From: Alphaproteobacteria bacterium
GTDB taxonomy: Bacteria; Pseudomonadota; Alphaproteobacteria; RF32; CAG-239
DNA: 64,000 nt
NCBI GenBank assembly: GCA_017465405.1
Contig: JAFTWG010000015.1
Coordinates: 62,001-126,000 of the forward strand
Direction: 5' to 3'
Shown: positions 43,413 to 51,990 of the stretch, one piece after another
How the letters are laid out: each line of letters starts with the position of its first letter
How positions within the stretch are numbered: position 1 is the first letter of the stretch
The notes under the pieces: generated by a model
Told to the model about the DNA's origin: nothing
Database searches by the model: none
What the model saw: only the letters and a program-made list of their open reading frames with translations
Position numbers and translations under genes: made by a program

Positions 43413-43784
43413 TTATTCAGCACTGTTTGCAGCTTCAGCAGCAGCTTTAGCAGCTTCTTCTTTAGCTTTCATTCTTTCAACAGCTTTTGCTTTTGGAGCA
43501 GATTTTTTAGGCTGTTCTTTAACAACCGGAGCTTTTACCAAGCCGAGGTTGCCCAACATTTTAGCCAATCTGTCTGTCGGCAAAGCACCAACGCCGAGCC
43601 AATATTTAACTCTTTCAGCGTTGATAACAAATCTTTCCTCATGATCTTGAGGAAGCATAGGATTGTATGTACCTAATTTTTCAATAAATCTACCATCACG
43701 AGGAGCTCTAGAGTCAGCTGCTACAACACGGTAAAACGGACGTTTTTTAGAACCGCCACGAGATAGTCTGATACGAACTGCCAT
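43413..43784 (-). CDS. rpsP: 30S ribosomal protein S16
   Basis: 123 residues. The S16 core is '[20 protein letters not shown]' then '[17 protein letters not shown]' and '[14 protein letters not shown]'. The C-terminal ~40 residues form an Ala/Lys-rich extension, which is common in Alphaproteobacteria. The SD is GAAAGGAA. It lies second in the operon. Confidence 0.97.
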   Translation of the reverse strand: MAVRIRLSRGGSKKRPFYRVVAADSRAPRDGRFIEKLGTYNPMLPQDHEERFVINAERVKYWLGVGALPTDRLAKMLGNLGLVKAPVVKEQPKKSAPKAKAVERMKAKEEAAKAAAEAANSAE

Positions 43785-43835
43785 TTTTTATTCCTTTCTA
43801 AATTAAAGTTAAAATACAACTTCCGTCCTAATGGC

Positions 43836-45215
43836 TTAAAACGGAAATTTGTTCCCCATTCCCATCGGAAATTTTCCTCCAGGGAATCTTTTCATCATCG
43901 AAGCAAGACCGCTCATTCCGCCACCTTGTCCGAATTTTTTCATCATTGAAGCCATCTGCTCATATTGTTTTAGGAGTTTATTGACTTCATGAACTTCTAC
44001 ACCTGCACCGGCTGCAATTCTTTTTTTGCGAGAGGCCTTAATCAAATCTGGATTTTTACGTTCTTTCAAAGTCATCGAAAGAATAATTGCCTCTTGTTTT
44101 TTTATCAAATTGTCGCCAATGCCTGTATTTTCAATTTGGTTCTTAAATTTTGACAATCCCGGAATCATTGACATAATGCCTCCTAAACTGCCAAGTTTTT
44201 GAATTTGTCTTATTTGAGCTAACAAATCATTGAGGTCAAACTTGCCCTTCATCATTTGTTTAGCCATTTTATCAGCTTCTTCACGATCAATTTTTTCCAT
44301 CGCCGTTTCAACTAAACTGATAACATCACCTTGTCCCAAAATTCTGCCGGCAATTCTATCCGGATGAAATTCTTCAAACTCATCAATTTTTTCACCGGTT
44401 CCCAAAAATTTAATCGGAACTCCGGCAATCATACGCATAGAAAGTGCTGCTCCGGCACGAGAAGAACCGTCAATTCTGGTCAAAACAATTCCGCTGACAC
44501 CTAATTTTTCATTGAACTCTTTTGCCACATTGCAAGCATCTTGCCCCATCATAGCATCGGCAACCAACAATGTTTCTGCGGGATTTGATATTTTTTTGAC
44601 TTCAACAAGCTCATTCATAAGCTCATTATCAATATGCAAACGTCCTGCCGAGTCCAAAATCAAAACATCGTATCCGCCTTTTTTGGCTGTATCTAAAGCT
44701 CTTTTAGTAATATCAAGCGGTTTTTGTTCTTTAATAATAGGCAAACTGGTGCATCCGATTTGTGTTGCCAACTGTTCAAGTTGTTCTTGAGCTGCCGGAC
44801 GATACACGTCAAGAGATGCCAACATAACTTTTCTTTTTTTAGCGAGCAATTTTGCCAATTTTGCCGAGGTTGTAGTTTTTCCCGAACCTTGCAAACCCGA
44901 CATCAATATCACCGCCGGCGGAACTGTATTAAAATTAAGAGCACTTTCATCGCTACCTAAAACCTTAATCAGTTCTTCGTGAACGATTTTAACCACCATT
45001 TGTCCCGGCTGAATGGAACGAACAACTTTTTCGCCCAATGCCTGTTCTTTAACTTTGGTAATAAAATCTTTGACAACCGGCAAAGCGACATCAGCCTCCA
45101 ACAACGCAATACGAATTTCGCGCATTGCCTCGTCTATATCTTTCTCGTTCAGCACACCTCTTGAGGTTATTTTGTTAAATACACTGCCGAGTTTGTCGGT
45201 TAAACTGTCAAACAT
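43836..45215 (-). CDS. ffh: Signal recognition particle protein Ffh
   Basis: 459 residues. NG GTPase domain with G1 'GLQGSGKTTTSAKLA', 'DVYRPAAQEQL', G3 'DSAGRLHIDNELM' and G4-region 'LTRIDG', followed by the Met-rich M domain ('MGNKFPF' end) that binds SRP RNA and signal sequences. ATG 45215 with AGGTGAGA upstream is preferred to the GTG two codons earlier. It heads the ffh-rpsP-rimM-trmD-rplS operon behind a leader of about 110 bases containing a CGCCAGT/ACTGGCG hairpin. No SRP RNA gene was found here. Confidence 0.97.
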   Translation of the reverse strand: MFDSLTDKLGSVFNKITSRGVLNEKDIDEAMREIRIALLEADVALPVVKDFITKVKEQALGEKVVRSIQPGQMVVKIVHEELIKVLGSDESALNFNTVPPAVILMSGLQGSGKTTTSAKLAKLLAKKRKVMLASLDVYRPAAQEQLEQLATQIGCTSLPIIKEQKPLDITKRALDTAKKGGYDVLILDSAGRLHIDNELMNELVEVKKISNPAETLLVADAMMGQDACNVAKEFNEKLGVSGIVLTRIDGSSRAGAALSMRMIAGVPIKFLGTGEKIDEFEEFHPDRIAGRILGQGDVISLVETAMEKIDREEADKMAKQMMKGKFDLNDLLAQIRQIQKLGSLGGIMSMIPGLSKFKNQIENTGIGDNLIKKQEAIILSMTLKERKNPDLIKASRKKRIAAGAGVEVHEVNKLLKQYEQMASMMKKFGQGGGMSGLASMMKRFPGGKFPMGMGNKFPF

Positions 45216-45246
45216 TCTCACCTATATAAAATATTGCACGCCAGTG

Positions 45247-45283
45247 TGCGAACCCTCGCTGACTGGCGGCACTCCGTAGAGTG
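45247..45283 (-). promoter_or_regulatory. Leader hairpin upstream of ffh
   Basis: In the roughly 110-base leader, CGCCAGT pairs with ACTGGCG around a 16-base loop, about 30 bases before ATG. It could be a feedback element for this translation-linked operon. No known riboswitch pattern matched by eye. Confidence 0.35.
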
Positions 45284-45327
45284 GTTAAAACTATTGCTCA
45301 CAATGAAAAATCATTGAAATTTGCTGT

Positions 45328-45355
45328 AAGATAGCAGATTAAGTATAAGAGTCAA
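45328..45355 (-). promoter_or_regulatory. Promoter of the ffh operon
   Basis: TTGACT (45350-45355) and TATCTT (45328-45333) are 16 bases apart on the minus strand, just beyond the stop of the ELM1-like gene. Confidence 0.6.
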
Positions 45356-45363
45356 GAAAAAAA

Positions 45364-46602
45364 TCATTCATTTCTTTTGAAAAGCAAATATTTTTCAATA
45401 ACCTTATCGGCAAACAAACGACTAACTGACGGCAAACGATTAAGCTTTATGTTTATCGGCTCATTTTCTCCGGAAAAATCATCTAAATCAATAGCATAAT
45501 CACCATTTAACAAACTATTTGCCAAGCGATAACAGTCAGGACGAGTTTGAGTATTTATTTTTACATAACGACAAATTGCGGTTGGAACGCCGGAAGATGC
45601 AGTTTCACAAGCTGCAAAAGAATCAAAAGTGTGTATTGCTATTGTGTTCGGCAACCCTAAAATTCCCGGATATATGTTATTACATTTTTTGGCTTGTATC
45701 ATAAATTCTTTTTCAAAATTACCGGAATATATTCGCCATTTATCCGGTTGTCTTTCCTCGTCATTTTCGGCAATTTTTTTAGAATTATAGAAATCTATTT
45801 CACCATTTTCGACACATTTTTTATATAAAAAATCGGTAACATCGTTTGGAGTTCTGGGGCCGTTAACAATTATCACATTGTAGTTTTTATTTTTGATTTC
45901 AAGTGCCTTATTCCATATTTTTTGAGCAACATCAATATCAAAAACTATATCGTCACCTAATGCTCGTCCGCCCAGACAAAAAACCGCGTTAGGTTTGTTA
46001 TTTTTATATTTTTCCGCTATCTTTTGCAAACGTTTTTGACCATATTTTTGACGAATAAAAGTTTTGGTTAGGTTATGAACGATACCTAATGAAAAAAAGA
46101 CTTTATCCGTTAACTCCGGAAGTTCTTTAATTTGTTTAAATTCTTGCGTTGATAATTGATGTTCGGGCAAATTTATCAAATCGGCGACCTCATAATTGCC
46201 ATATTTGGCGGTCATAATAACCGTCATTATATTACCCCATTTTTTTTGCTTATAATAATTTTTGACAGCTAAACACTCGGCTTCGGCATTATAAACAGCC
46301 TGTTCTTTTTCTCCTTGTGTCAGCGCCGTAACAAAAAGCCGGGGTTTAATAAGGCGATTTTGAAAATAGTTATCAAAACAGATAAACATATCTTTTTCAA
46401 AATCGGAAAACGAAGCATAATCAGAACAACGTAATGAATTGCCGGTTACATTTTGCATAAAAAGCTCCATATTGGTAACAAACTTGGCATTTTTACTGTT
46501 TCGACTGCAACGAGCAAGCCAAGTCACCAAACCTTTAATTTGATTTTGTTCTCCCATATTGGGAGTAAACGGAGCAAAAACCGTAACTATATTTTTGAAC
46601 AT
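45364..46602 (-). CDS. ELM1-like (mitochondrial-fission ELM1/DUF1022) nucleoside-diphosphate-sugar-type protein
   Basis: 412 residues. 'AVFCLGGRALGDDIVFD' opens the second half. 'VIIVNGPRTPNDV' corresponds to the family's T/N-S-R-R-T-P segment, and 'IHTFDSFAACETASSGVPTAI' to the 'TADS.SM.SEA.ATGKPV' segment. The two-Rossmann-domain layout is like GT-B glycosyltransferases. Bacterial members are common in Alphaproteobacteria, and some lie near LPS genes. Their reaction is not established. GAGG precedes ATG 46602. No clear partner genes lie adjacent. Confidence 0.7.
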   Translation of the reverse strand: MFKNIVTVFAPFTPNMGEQNQIKGLVTWLARCSRNSKNAKFVTNMELFMQNVTGNSLRCSDYASFSDFEKDMFICFDNYFQNRLIKPRLFVTALTQGEKEQAVYNAEAECLAVKNYYKQKKWGNIMTVIMTAKYGNYEVADLINLPEHQLSTQEFKQIKELPELTDKVFFSLGIVHNLTKTFIRQKYGQKRLQKIAEKYKNNKPNAVFCLGGRALGDDIVFDIDVAQKIWNKALEIKNKNYNVIIVNGPRTPNDVTDFLYKKCVENGEIDFYNSKKIAENDEERQPDKWRIYSGNFEKEFMIQAKKCNNIYPGILGLPNTIAIHTFDSFAACETASSGVPTAICRYVKINTQTRPDCYRLANSLLNGDYAIDLDDFSGENEPINIKLNRLPSVSRLFADKVIEKYLLFKRNE

Positions 46603-46667
46603 TTCATACCTCGCTATGCTTGATTATCGCATAACACTATTAAATCACGGTTAATGAGGAAATTATT

Positions 46668-47243
46668 TTACTTAAAACTTAGATAAACATACAATCCCGA
46701 GCCATCATATTGTTCTAAACAACCAGCTGTAGCTTTAGTTACAGAAACAGGTAGCTCGTTTGCTAAAAATATTGTATCTCCTATTCCTCATATAACGACA
46801 CTTGACAATACAGAATTTGCATCTCCAAAATCAACACTTGCTAATGCAACACAAGCATTTACAGGTAAATCATGAAAAACTATAGAAAAGTGTGCTCTAT
46901 GAATACCATCAGAAGAAGAATAATCATCAATAGCAACTTCTCCATTTAACGCATGATAAATTTCCGTAGCTACTGTTGAAGATTTACCATTTAGCATTTC
47001 TGTTGGTATTGCCCCAGATTGTATTGCAACAACATTATTTAAGCCTTCATAATTTGGCTGACCTGAATATAAGGTCCTAACATTAGTAATTATCATCACC
47101 AATTGATCGAGCAATTTGCCGATTTTAAACTTTTCCATAGCTTTTGAATATCCGGCGATACCTCCTACCAACAAAACACCTATAATCGCCAATACACCTA
47201 ACATTTCCACCATGGAACGCCCCATTTGATTGTTTTTATTCAT
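46668..47243 (-). pseudogene. Type IV pilin-like gene interrupted by an in-frame TGA (or recoded)
   Basis: The N-terminus 'MNKNNQMGRSMVEMLGVLAI' is a class III prepilin leader: cleavage after Gly8, Glu at +5, then a hydrophobic helix. The frame reaches TGA at 46788-46790 (151 aa). Reading on in the same frame gives 39 more sense codons ('GIGDTIFLANELP ... TAGCLEQYDGSGLYVYLSFK') before TAA at 46668. The extension supplies the second C-terminal Cys and the terminal aromatic strand that the related proteins at 50292 and 59682 have, so the ancestral gene very probably ended at 46668. UGA is used as a normal stop elsewhere (for example pheS), so a nonsense mutation is the simplest reading. UGA readthrough remains possible. 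The SD is AAGAGAAA. Confidence 0.7.
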
Positions 47244-47272
47244 AATTTTTCTCTTTTTTGTTTGCTCTAATT

Positions 47273-47356
47273 AAACGTACCTTTAATTGGAACGTAAAAT
47301 TTCTTCTGTAAGCCTTGGTTTTGGGTCTTGATTTTTGCTCAAAAAAAGGTACGTTT
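47273..47356. repeat. 12-bp perfect inverted repeat flanking about 60 bases
   Basis: AAACGTACCTTT (47273-47284) and AAAGGTACGTTT (47345-47356) lie upstream of the broken pilin gene. The right arm is followed by T's, so a long terminator-like or regulatory hairpin is possible. Confidence 0.6.
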
Positions 47357-47493
47357 TTTATTATTACAATTTATTGTTTTTACATGATAAAATTTAATAT
47401 TTTTCAGACAAACTCACTTAATATCCCCATTTTTTTGCAATTTTCTATGAAAAACATCTATCATTATCCGTGCGAATGAATATCCCCTTTCTC

Positions 47494-47754
47494 ACCATTG
47501 CGAGCGATGAAGTATTAAAAAGCAGTCAAATTCCTCAACTGGCCATTGCGAGCGGACGTCAGTCCTTGCGAAGCAATCCAGAAACTATATGTTATAAAAA
47601 TCAATGGATTGCCACGTCGCTACCACTCCTCGCAATGACAAAAGAAAAATCGTCATCAACCCAGTTAAAAAGTTATGCACAGCACTAACGGGCTTCGCAA
47701 TGACGATGTGGATAATGGATTGGCACGAAAAATTGAAAATTTTCTCACGATGAC
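47494..47754. repeat. Degenerate copies of a palindromic dispersed repeat
   Basis: The core at 47543-47640 is a long imperfect palindrome whose arms read 'CCATTGCGAGCGGACGTCAG ... GCAATCCAG' and 'TGGATTGCCACGTCGCTA ... CGCAATGAC'. Flanking partial copies ('CATTGCGAGCGATGAAG' at about 47497; 'CTTCGCAATGACGATG' at about 47692) suggest repeated insertion or decay. CATTGCGAGC...GCAATCCA repeats of this type are scattered in several alphaproteobacterial genomes, from memory. It has no transposase and fits a MITE-like or RPE-like element. The rest of the 47244-47806 gap is AT-rich with no supported gene. Confidence 0.7.
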
Positions 47755-47806
47755 AAAAATTTAAATTGGTAACAAAAAACCGCTTTGAAAACAAAGCGGT
47801 TTTTAT

Positions 47807-48013
47807 TCATTCTTTTTCTGTTTCAGTTACCAGTTTTTCCAATTCTTCTACGTCTTGTTCGTCAATCTCTTGTGCTTCAAAACGATAAGCTCCGTTAAAC
47901 CAGTTTCCTAAATCGATGTCTGCACATCTTTTGGAACAAAAGGGTTTATATTGCGTGTCCGTAAACTCTTTTTTGCATATCGGACAACAATATCTTTTTA
48001 TATCTTCGCTCAT
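47807..48013 (-). CDS. yacG: Zinc-binding protein YacG (DNA gyrase inhibitor family)
   Basis: 68 residues. The C4 zinc site is formed by 'CPICKKEF' and 'FCSKRCADIDLGNW', and 'W.NG.YRF' follows, all YacG marks. In E. coli YacG binds GyrB and inhibits gyrase. ATG 48013 overlaps the rng stop by one base (TAATG), so they are coupled. The acidic C-terminus is typical. Confidence 0.93.
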   Translation of the reverse strand: MSEDIKRYCCPICKKEFTDTQYKPFCSKRCADIDLGNWFNGAYRFEAQEIDEQDVEELEKLVTETEKE

Positions 48014-49173
48014 TATTCGCCCTTTTCTACTCGACCTGTTCCTTGACAAGTAGGACATTCTTCGCTCATAAGTTCTTGCAAGGTAGGACGTTTACGAACA
48101 CGAATAATCTCTACCAATCCGCCGTGGCTCAAACCGATAACACGACTCTTGGTCATATCTTTATTCAGTTCTTTTTCCAAAATTTCCAATAATGGCTTGA
48201 TATAGCGATATTCTGAATGACCGGCAAAATCCACAACAATTTTTCCGGCTAAATTACGTAAACGAATTTGTTTTGCAATTTCATAAGCCGCTTCTTCGTT
48301 TAAGCGATTGAGAGCACCACCACCGTTATCTTTTCCGCTATCAACATCAATGGCTACGCAAGCTTTAGTCTCTTCTATGGTCACTCTACCACCGTGTTTC
48401 AGAACAACTGTTTTTTCTAATGCTTCGCCGATAATTTCGTCAACCCCATATTCTTCAAAAGGACTGGAGCTGATAACACATTCAATATTATCAGGTAATA
48501 CATCTTTCAAATTATGATTGTTGGTTATAACTTTCTCCAATGAATTTTTATAAAAATTGATATATTCCAAAATAGAATCAGGTTTGCTATATAACAAATA
48601 TGGAGCTTGTTCATTGCGAGCCTTAATACGAATATTTTCAAAAGTATCGCGCAGTTGTTTCATTTCTGCGGCAATAACCGAGAAATCCACATCTCCGGCA
48701 GCTGTTCGCAATACCCAACCTTCTTGTCCGGTAACCTCATCTTTTACGGCCTCTATCAGTTCCGCAACTTTATTTTTATCTTCAATTTTATTTGAAGCTC
48801 CGACATCCATACGATATGGACAATATACGACATAAGTTCCTACGAGCTGAATAGAGCGAACCAAACGAGCATTTTTTTCGGCATGACGTTCTTGAGCAAC
48901 CTGAACAACAACACTTTGACCCTCAACAAGCTTTACTTCGTTCATACCATATTCATCACCATTTAAGAAAGCTTCTTTACCATCTCCGATATTAACAAAA
49001 AAACCTTCTCTATCATGAGCAAGTGAAACCTTTTTAGTAATCTTCCCTAAATATACATTACCGCTTATAGCTTGATTTCCGCTAATAATTTCAATATTTT
49101 TTACTTCTCCGCTTTTCAATAAAGCAATTCCTGTTACTTGAGAATTTTTATCATAAATAATGGTATCTATCAT
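48013..49173 (-). CDS. rng: Ribonuclease E/G family protein
   Basis: 386 residues, a compact RNase G-like form. An S1-like RNA-binding domain ('NVYLGKITKKVSL', 'AFLNGDEYGMNEV') precedes the catalytic core with 'ACVAIDVDSGKDNGG' and 'KIVVDFAGHSEYR' (Mg ligands), and the Zn-link 'ECPTCQGTGRV' near the end. It cleaves single-stranded RNA in decay and rRNA or tRNA maturation. There is no long C-terminal scaffold, so it is RNase G-like rather than full RNase E. It overlaps maf by 4 bases (ATGA) and yacG by 1. Confidence 0.93.
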   Translation of the reverse strand: MIDTIIYDKNSQVTGIALLKSGEVKNIEIISGNQAISGNVYLGKITKKVSLAHDREGFFVNIGDGKEAFLNGDEYGMNEVKLVEGQSVVVQVAQERHAEKNARLVRSIQLVGTYVVYCPYRMDVGASNKIEDKNKVAELIEAVKDEVTGQEGWVLRTAAGDVDFSVIAAEMKQLRDTFENIRIKARNEQAPYLLYSKPDSILEYINFYKNSLEKVITNNHNLKDVLPDNIECVISSSPFEEYGVDEIIGEALEKTVVLKHGGRVTIEETKACVAIDVDSGKDNGGGALNRLNEEAAYEIAKQIRLRNLAGKIVVDFAGHSEYRYIKPLLEILEKELNKDMTKSRVIGLSHGGLVEIIRVRKRPTLQELMSEECPTCQGTGRVEKGE

Positions 49174-49742
49174 TTCACACCTATTCCTCTCAATAAATTT
49201 TGCGTTTCAAACAACGGAAGACCTACAATACCGGTATATGAACCGATAATTTTTTGCACATATCCGGCAAAACACCCGTCTATTTTGTATCCGCAACAGC
49301 CTATCCACTCATGTCCGTCAACATATTCTTTAATTTCGGCATCACTTAATCTTTTGGTTATAACTCTGGATTCTACACATCTTTGAGATATTTTTCCGTC
49401 TTTACTTATAAGACATATTGCACTAATAACTCGGCTTGAACGCCCTGAAACAAGTTTCATTACCGCAGTTTGCTCTTCGTCATTTTTAGATTTGTGCAAA
49501 ATACGGCTACCGACACAAACGACTGTATCTCCTGCCAAAATATTTTCATTAGGATTTAATGATGCAGATTTAAGAGCTTTTTCTAAAGCCATACGTTTAA
49601 CATAAGCAGTAGGATTTTCTCCTTTTTTGACCGACTCATCAATATCTGCCGGAGCAACCATTTTAGGCGCATAACCGATTTGTTCAAGCAAAGCCAACCT
49701 GTGCGGTGAAGCCGATGCCAATATAAAATCTTTTTTCGACAT
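49170..49742 (-). CDS. maf: Maf-like nucleoside triphosphate pyrophosphatase
   Basis: 190 residues. The Maf signature 'ILASASPHRLALLEQIG' opens the protein, followed by 'AGDTVVCVG' (catalytic Asp) and 'YVDGHEWIGCCGYKIDG' where the family has 'GEW.GKAGGY.I.G'. It hydrolyses non-canonical NTPs (dTTP/UTP or m7GTP). ATG 49742 ('MSKKDFILASASP') is chosen because upstream in-frame starts lie within dksA. It is followed by rng with an ATGA overlap. Confidence 0.93.
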   Translation of the reverse strand: MSKKDFILASASPHRLALLEQIGYAPKMVAPADIDESVKKGENPTAYVKRMALEKALKSASLNPNENILAGDTVVCVGSRILHKSKNDEEQTAVMKLVSGRSSRVISAICLISKDGKISQRCVESRVITKRLSDAEIKEYVDGHEWIGCCGYKIDGCFAGYVQKIIGSYTGIVGLPLFETQNLLRGIGVK

Positions 49743-49749
49743 ATTGAGG

Positions 49750-50175
49750 TTAGTCCTCATTATAAGTTTTTTCCATTCTTTCGTGACGTTCTTGAGCCTC
49801 AATACTCAATGTTGCGACAGGACGAGCTTCTAAACGTTCAATACCGATAGGTTCGCCGGTTTCTTCGCAATATCCGTATTCGCCGTCTTCAATTCGGCGT
49901 AATGCTGCATTAATCTTTGAAATGAGCTTGCGTGCTCGGTCTTTTGTACGCAAATCGAGAGCCTTATCTGTTTCTAACGATGCTCTATCAACATCATCCG
50001 GCTGATTAAGCCCACCTTGACGCAAATCTTCCAAAGTATCTTCCGCTTGATGAACCAAAGATTTCTTCCAGTTTTCTAGTTTTTGACGAAAATATTCTAA
50101 CTGCATTTCGTTCATATATTCTTCATCGGCTGAAGGTCTGTAGTCGGGAGGAAGAATTATTGATGTTTCTACCAT
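49750..50175 (-). CDS. dksA: RNA polymerase-binding protein DksA, zinc-poor alphaproteobacterial type
   Basis: 141 residues. The coiled coil contains 'VDRASLETDKALDLRTKDR' with the tip acidic pair, and the globular end is 'GEYGYCEETGEPIGIERLEA' then 'RPVATLSIEAQERHE'. Only the first of the four zinc cysteines of E. coli DksA remains, as known for alphaproteobacterial DksAs. It works with ppGpp at the RNA polymerase secondary channel. It heads the dksA-maf-rng-yacG unit. Confidence 0.95.
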   Translation of the reverse strand: MVETSIILPPDYRPSADEEYMNEMQLEYFRQKLENWKKSLVHQAEDTLEDLRQGGLNQPDDVDRASLETDKALDLRTKDRARKLISKINAALRRIEDGEYGYCEETGEPIGIERLEARPVATLSIEAQERHERMEKTYNED

Positions 50176-50291
50176 TTTTGCTCTCCTTATTTATAATTTA
50201 AGTATATAATAGATAACATATACAAATAATTTTATAACATAATCAAGAAAAAAGAGTCTGTTTTACGCTAAAATCGTATTGTTACCGCTGT

Positions 50292-50840
50292 TTATTGAAA
50301 TCTCCATGTAATTTCATTATTGAGTTCATCATGACATAAAGTTTCTGCCTGTACTACCGATAAAGGCATTATATAGGTAGCATTTCTCCATTTAGCAGGA
50401 ACGCCGTTAACTTTCATAAAAATTAAATTTGAATATTGGTCATGAGCCCAATTTTGAATAGCCAACTCAACGCAAGGTTGTTTGGGAAGTTTGGTAAACC
50501 TTATTTGATAGGCTCTACCACTCAAAACGGCATTAACTTGAACAAGTCCGTTAAATTTATGACGAACACCACCTCCTGACCCAACACTAATATCTCCGGG
50601 AAGCAAATTTTCCTCTATTAACAATCCCATATTTAGTTTTTCATAGCTTTCAGCTGCGGCAAAACGGACATTAATTGATTTTTGTAATTCTGCAACTTGT
50701 GAGGTCAGACGACTGATTTTATACCGATCAAGCATACTGCTAACAACTTTTACAATACCGATGGAGACAGCGGTAATAACTGCGATAAACATTATACTTT
50801 CAAGAAGTGTATAACCTTTTTGATTTTGGGTTCTTTTCAT
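50292..50840 (-). CDS. Type IV pilin-like (pseudopilin) protein
   Basis: 182 residues. The leader 'MKRTQNQKGYTLLESIMFIA' has prepilin cleavage after Gly9 (G/YTLLE, Glu +5) and a hydrophobic helix. The C-terminal half is beta-rich with 'YQIRFTKLPKQPCVELA' and ends 'LCHDELNNEITWRFQ'. A strand-LPxxxC-strand, then a second Cys about eight residues from a final aromatic strand, is shared with 46668 and partly 59682. It likely belongs to a type II secretion or type IV pilus system whose core genes are not in this window. ATG 50840 is preceded by GGAGG. Confidence 0.85.
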   Translation of the reverse strand: MKRTQNQKGYTLLESIMFIAVITAVSIGIVKVVSSMLDRYKISRLTSQVAELQKSINVRFAAAESYEKLNMGLLIEENLLPGDISVGSGGGVRHKFNGLVQVNAVLSGRAYQIRFTKLPKQPCVELAIQNWAHDQYSNLIFMKVNGVPAKWRNATYIMPLSVVQAETLCHDELNNEITWRFQ

Positions 50841-50920
50841 CACAACCTCCAAATAAATTTCTTTACTTTTATCAAGTATAGCTTAAATTATATTAAAAAG
50901 GAATAAAGAAAGGATTAAAA

Positions 50921-51478
50921 ATGCAAAAAATAAGCATAAAAGTTGCTGTTGCAGGTTTAGTTTCGGTTATCGGAACAAACGCTCATGCAATTGAAAATGA
51001 ATATATACCTTATGTCGGCTTAAACTATGCCTATAACGAAAGTAGTGCAAGAAATGTACACTCTCACCAAAATTCAGTCAGTGCAGTCATCGGTTCTGTC
51101 TATAATAAGTATTTCGGAACAGAAGTTTTTTATCAACAATCAGATAAGGACGAATTGGGCTCATTCAACTTGAAAAGCACTCGTTTTAGTGCTTTCGGAC
51201 TCGATGCCATTGCTTATTTACCTCTGGGTTGCGAAGGCAGAATCGCACCTCTAGCAACTGCAGGTATCGGAAATTATAATTTTAAACATAAATTTTATGA
51301 CAGTTCTTCTATAAAAGATTCAGGTTGGGGATATCGTTTTGGAGCAGGATTAAGCTACAATATTAACGAGAAATGGTCTGTTCATTTTATCGGAAGATAT
51401 ATTCATACCGATCAAATAAGCAGTTATGATCACCTGAGCGAATACACCTTAGGTTTTAAATATATTTTCAGAAAATAA
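50921..51478 (+). CDS. Outer-membrane beta-barrel protein (porin/opacity-like)
   Basis: 185 residues. The signal peptide ends at about 'NAHA' (residue 23). Alternating amphipathic strands follow ('YIPYVGLNYAYNES', 'SVSAVIGSVYNKYFGTEVFY', 'WGYRFGAGLSYNINEKWSVH', 'YTLGFKYIF'), with a C-terminal aromatic strand suited to BAM. This fits an eight-stranded OmpX/opacity-type barrel. The function is unknown. The SD is AAAGGA. Confidence 0.85.
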   Translation: MQKISIKVAVAGLVSVIGTNAHAIENEYIPYVGLNYAYNESSARNVHSHQNSVSAVIGSVYNKYFGTEVFYQQSDKDELGSFNLKSTRFSAFGLDAIAYLPLGCEGRIAPLATAGIGNYNFKHKFYDSSSIKDSGWGYRFGAGLSYNINEKWSVHFIGRYIHTDQISSYDHLSEYTLGFKYIFRK

Positions 51479-51485
51479 AATCTTA

Positions 51486-51512
51486 AAACTGCGGAAGACC
51501 GCAGTTTTTTAT
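51486..51512 (+). terminator. Terminator after the beta-barrel gene
   Basis: AAACTGCGG/CCGCAGTTT stem plus T6. Confidence 0.85.
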
Positions 51513-51520
51513 TATAAAAA

Positions 51521-51554
51521 TCCTCCGAGAGCGAGGGGTAATTCTCTCGGAGGA
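51521..51554 (-). terminator. Terminator after the acidic secreted-protein gene
   Basis: TCCTCCGAGAG/CTCTCGGAGGA 11-bp stem followed on the minus strand by T5. Confidence 0.8.
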
Positions 51555-51588
51555 GCAGTCTCAGGTGGAATGTATATTTTTAGTTTAT

Positions 51589-51867
51589 TTATTCTTCGTC
51601 ATCTTCCATCACATCTTCTTCAATAACTTCTGCTTCTGCTTCAGTATCATTATTTTCATTACCGGTATCTTTTGCATGTTTGTCTTTATCGTGTTCTTTG
51701 GTCATATCCGGTGTAGCTTCAACACTATATTCTTCTTCAACAACCATTACACCGACAGGCTCACTCGCTTTCATATCTTCAGCATTATTTTGAGCAACAG
51801 CCACCCCTACATAATATCCGGTCAGAGCCAAAAACGTAAACATAAACAAAGTGACTATTTTTTTCAT
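51589..51867 (-). CDS. Small secreted or membrane-anchored acidic protein
   Basis: 92 residues from ATG 51867 (GAGGA at good spacing; the ATG six bases upstream is too close). The hydrophobic N-terminus 'MKKIVTLFMFTFLALTGYYV' is a signal peptide or uncleaved anchor. The rest is low-complexity and strongly acidic, with a central 'KEHDKDKHAKD' patch and a Glu/Asp-rich end. It may bind cations, but that is inference. No family is recognised. It has its own terminator. Confidence 0.75.
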   Translation of the reverse strand: MKKIVTLFMFTFLALTGYYVGVAVAQNNAEDMKASEPVGVMVVEEEYSVEATPDMTKEHDKDKHAKDTGNENNDTEAEAEVIEEDVMEDDEE

Positions 51868-51942
51868 TATCATATCCTCTTTTTGTTAATTGGTACATTT
51901 GATATGATATTCATTTTTAACAATTCAAGTGATAAAAAACAA

Positions 51943-51969
51943 AAAGTCCGAAATTTTATTCCGGACTTT
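51943..51969 (-). terminator. Terminator after the OmpA-like lipoprotein gene
   Basis: AAAGTCCG/CGGACTTT stem followed on the minus strand by T's. Confidence 0.75.
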
Positions 51970-51990
51970 CTATCAATTATTTGAAAAATT

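Noticed and set aside
43381-43676. Two Ala/Ser-rich plus-strand frames opposite rpsP
   Set aside because: They are antisense of the Ala/Lys tail of S16.
45216-45363. Possible SRP (ffs) RNA upstream of ffh
   Set aside because: The conserved SRP core (GGAAGCAGCC-type loop) is absent; the region is a leader with a simple hairpin.
46668-46790. Use of a non-standard genetic code (TGA as Trp) to explain the pilin readthrough
   Set aside because: Other well-conserved genes end in TGA (for example pheS, maf) and Trp is encoded by TGG throughout, so a general code change is not supported.
47244-47806. Possible CRISPR-like repeat array
   Set aside because: The repeats are inverted and degenerate, not regularly spaced direct repeats; no cas genes are nearby.
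51565-51984. 139-residue Phe/Ile-rich plus-strand frame
   Set aside because: It is the antisense of the acidic secreted protein and its leader; the hydrophobicity is an artefact of complementing Glu/Lys codons.
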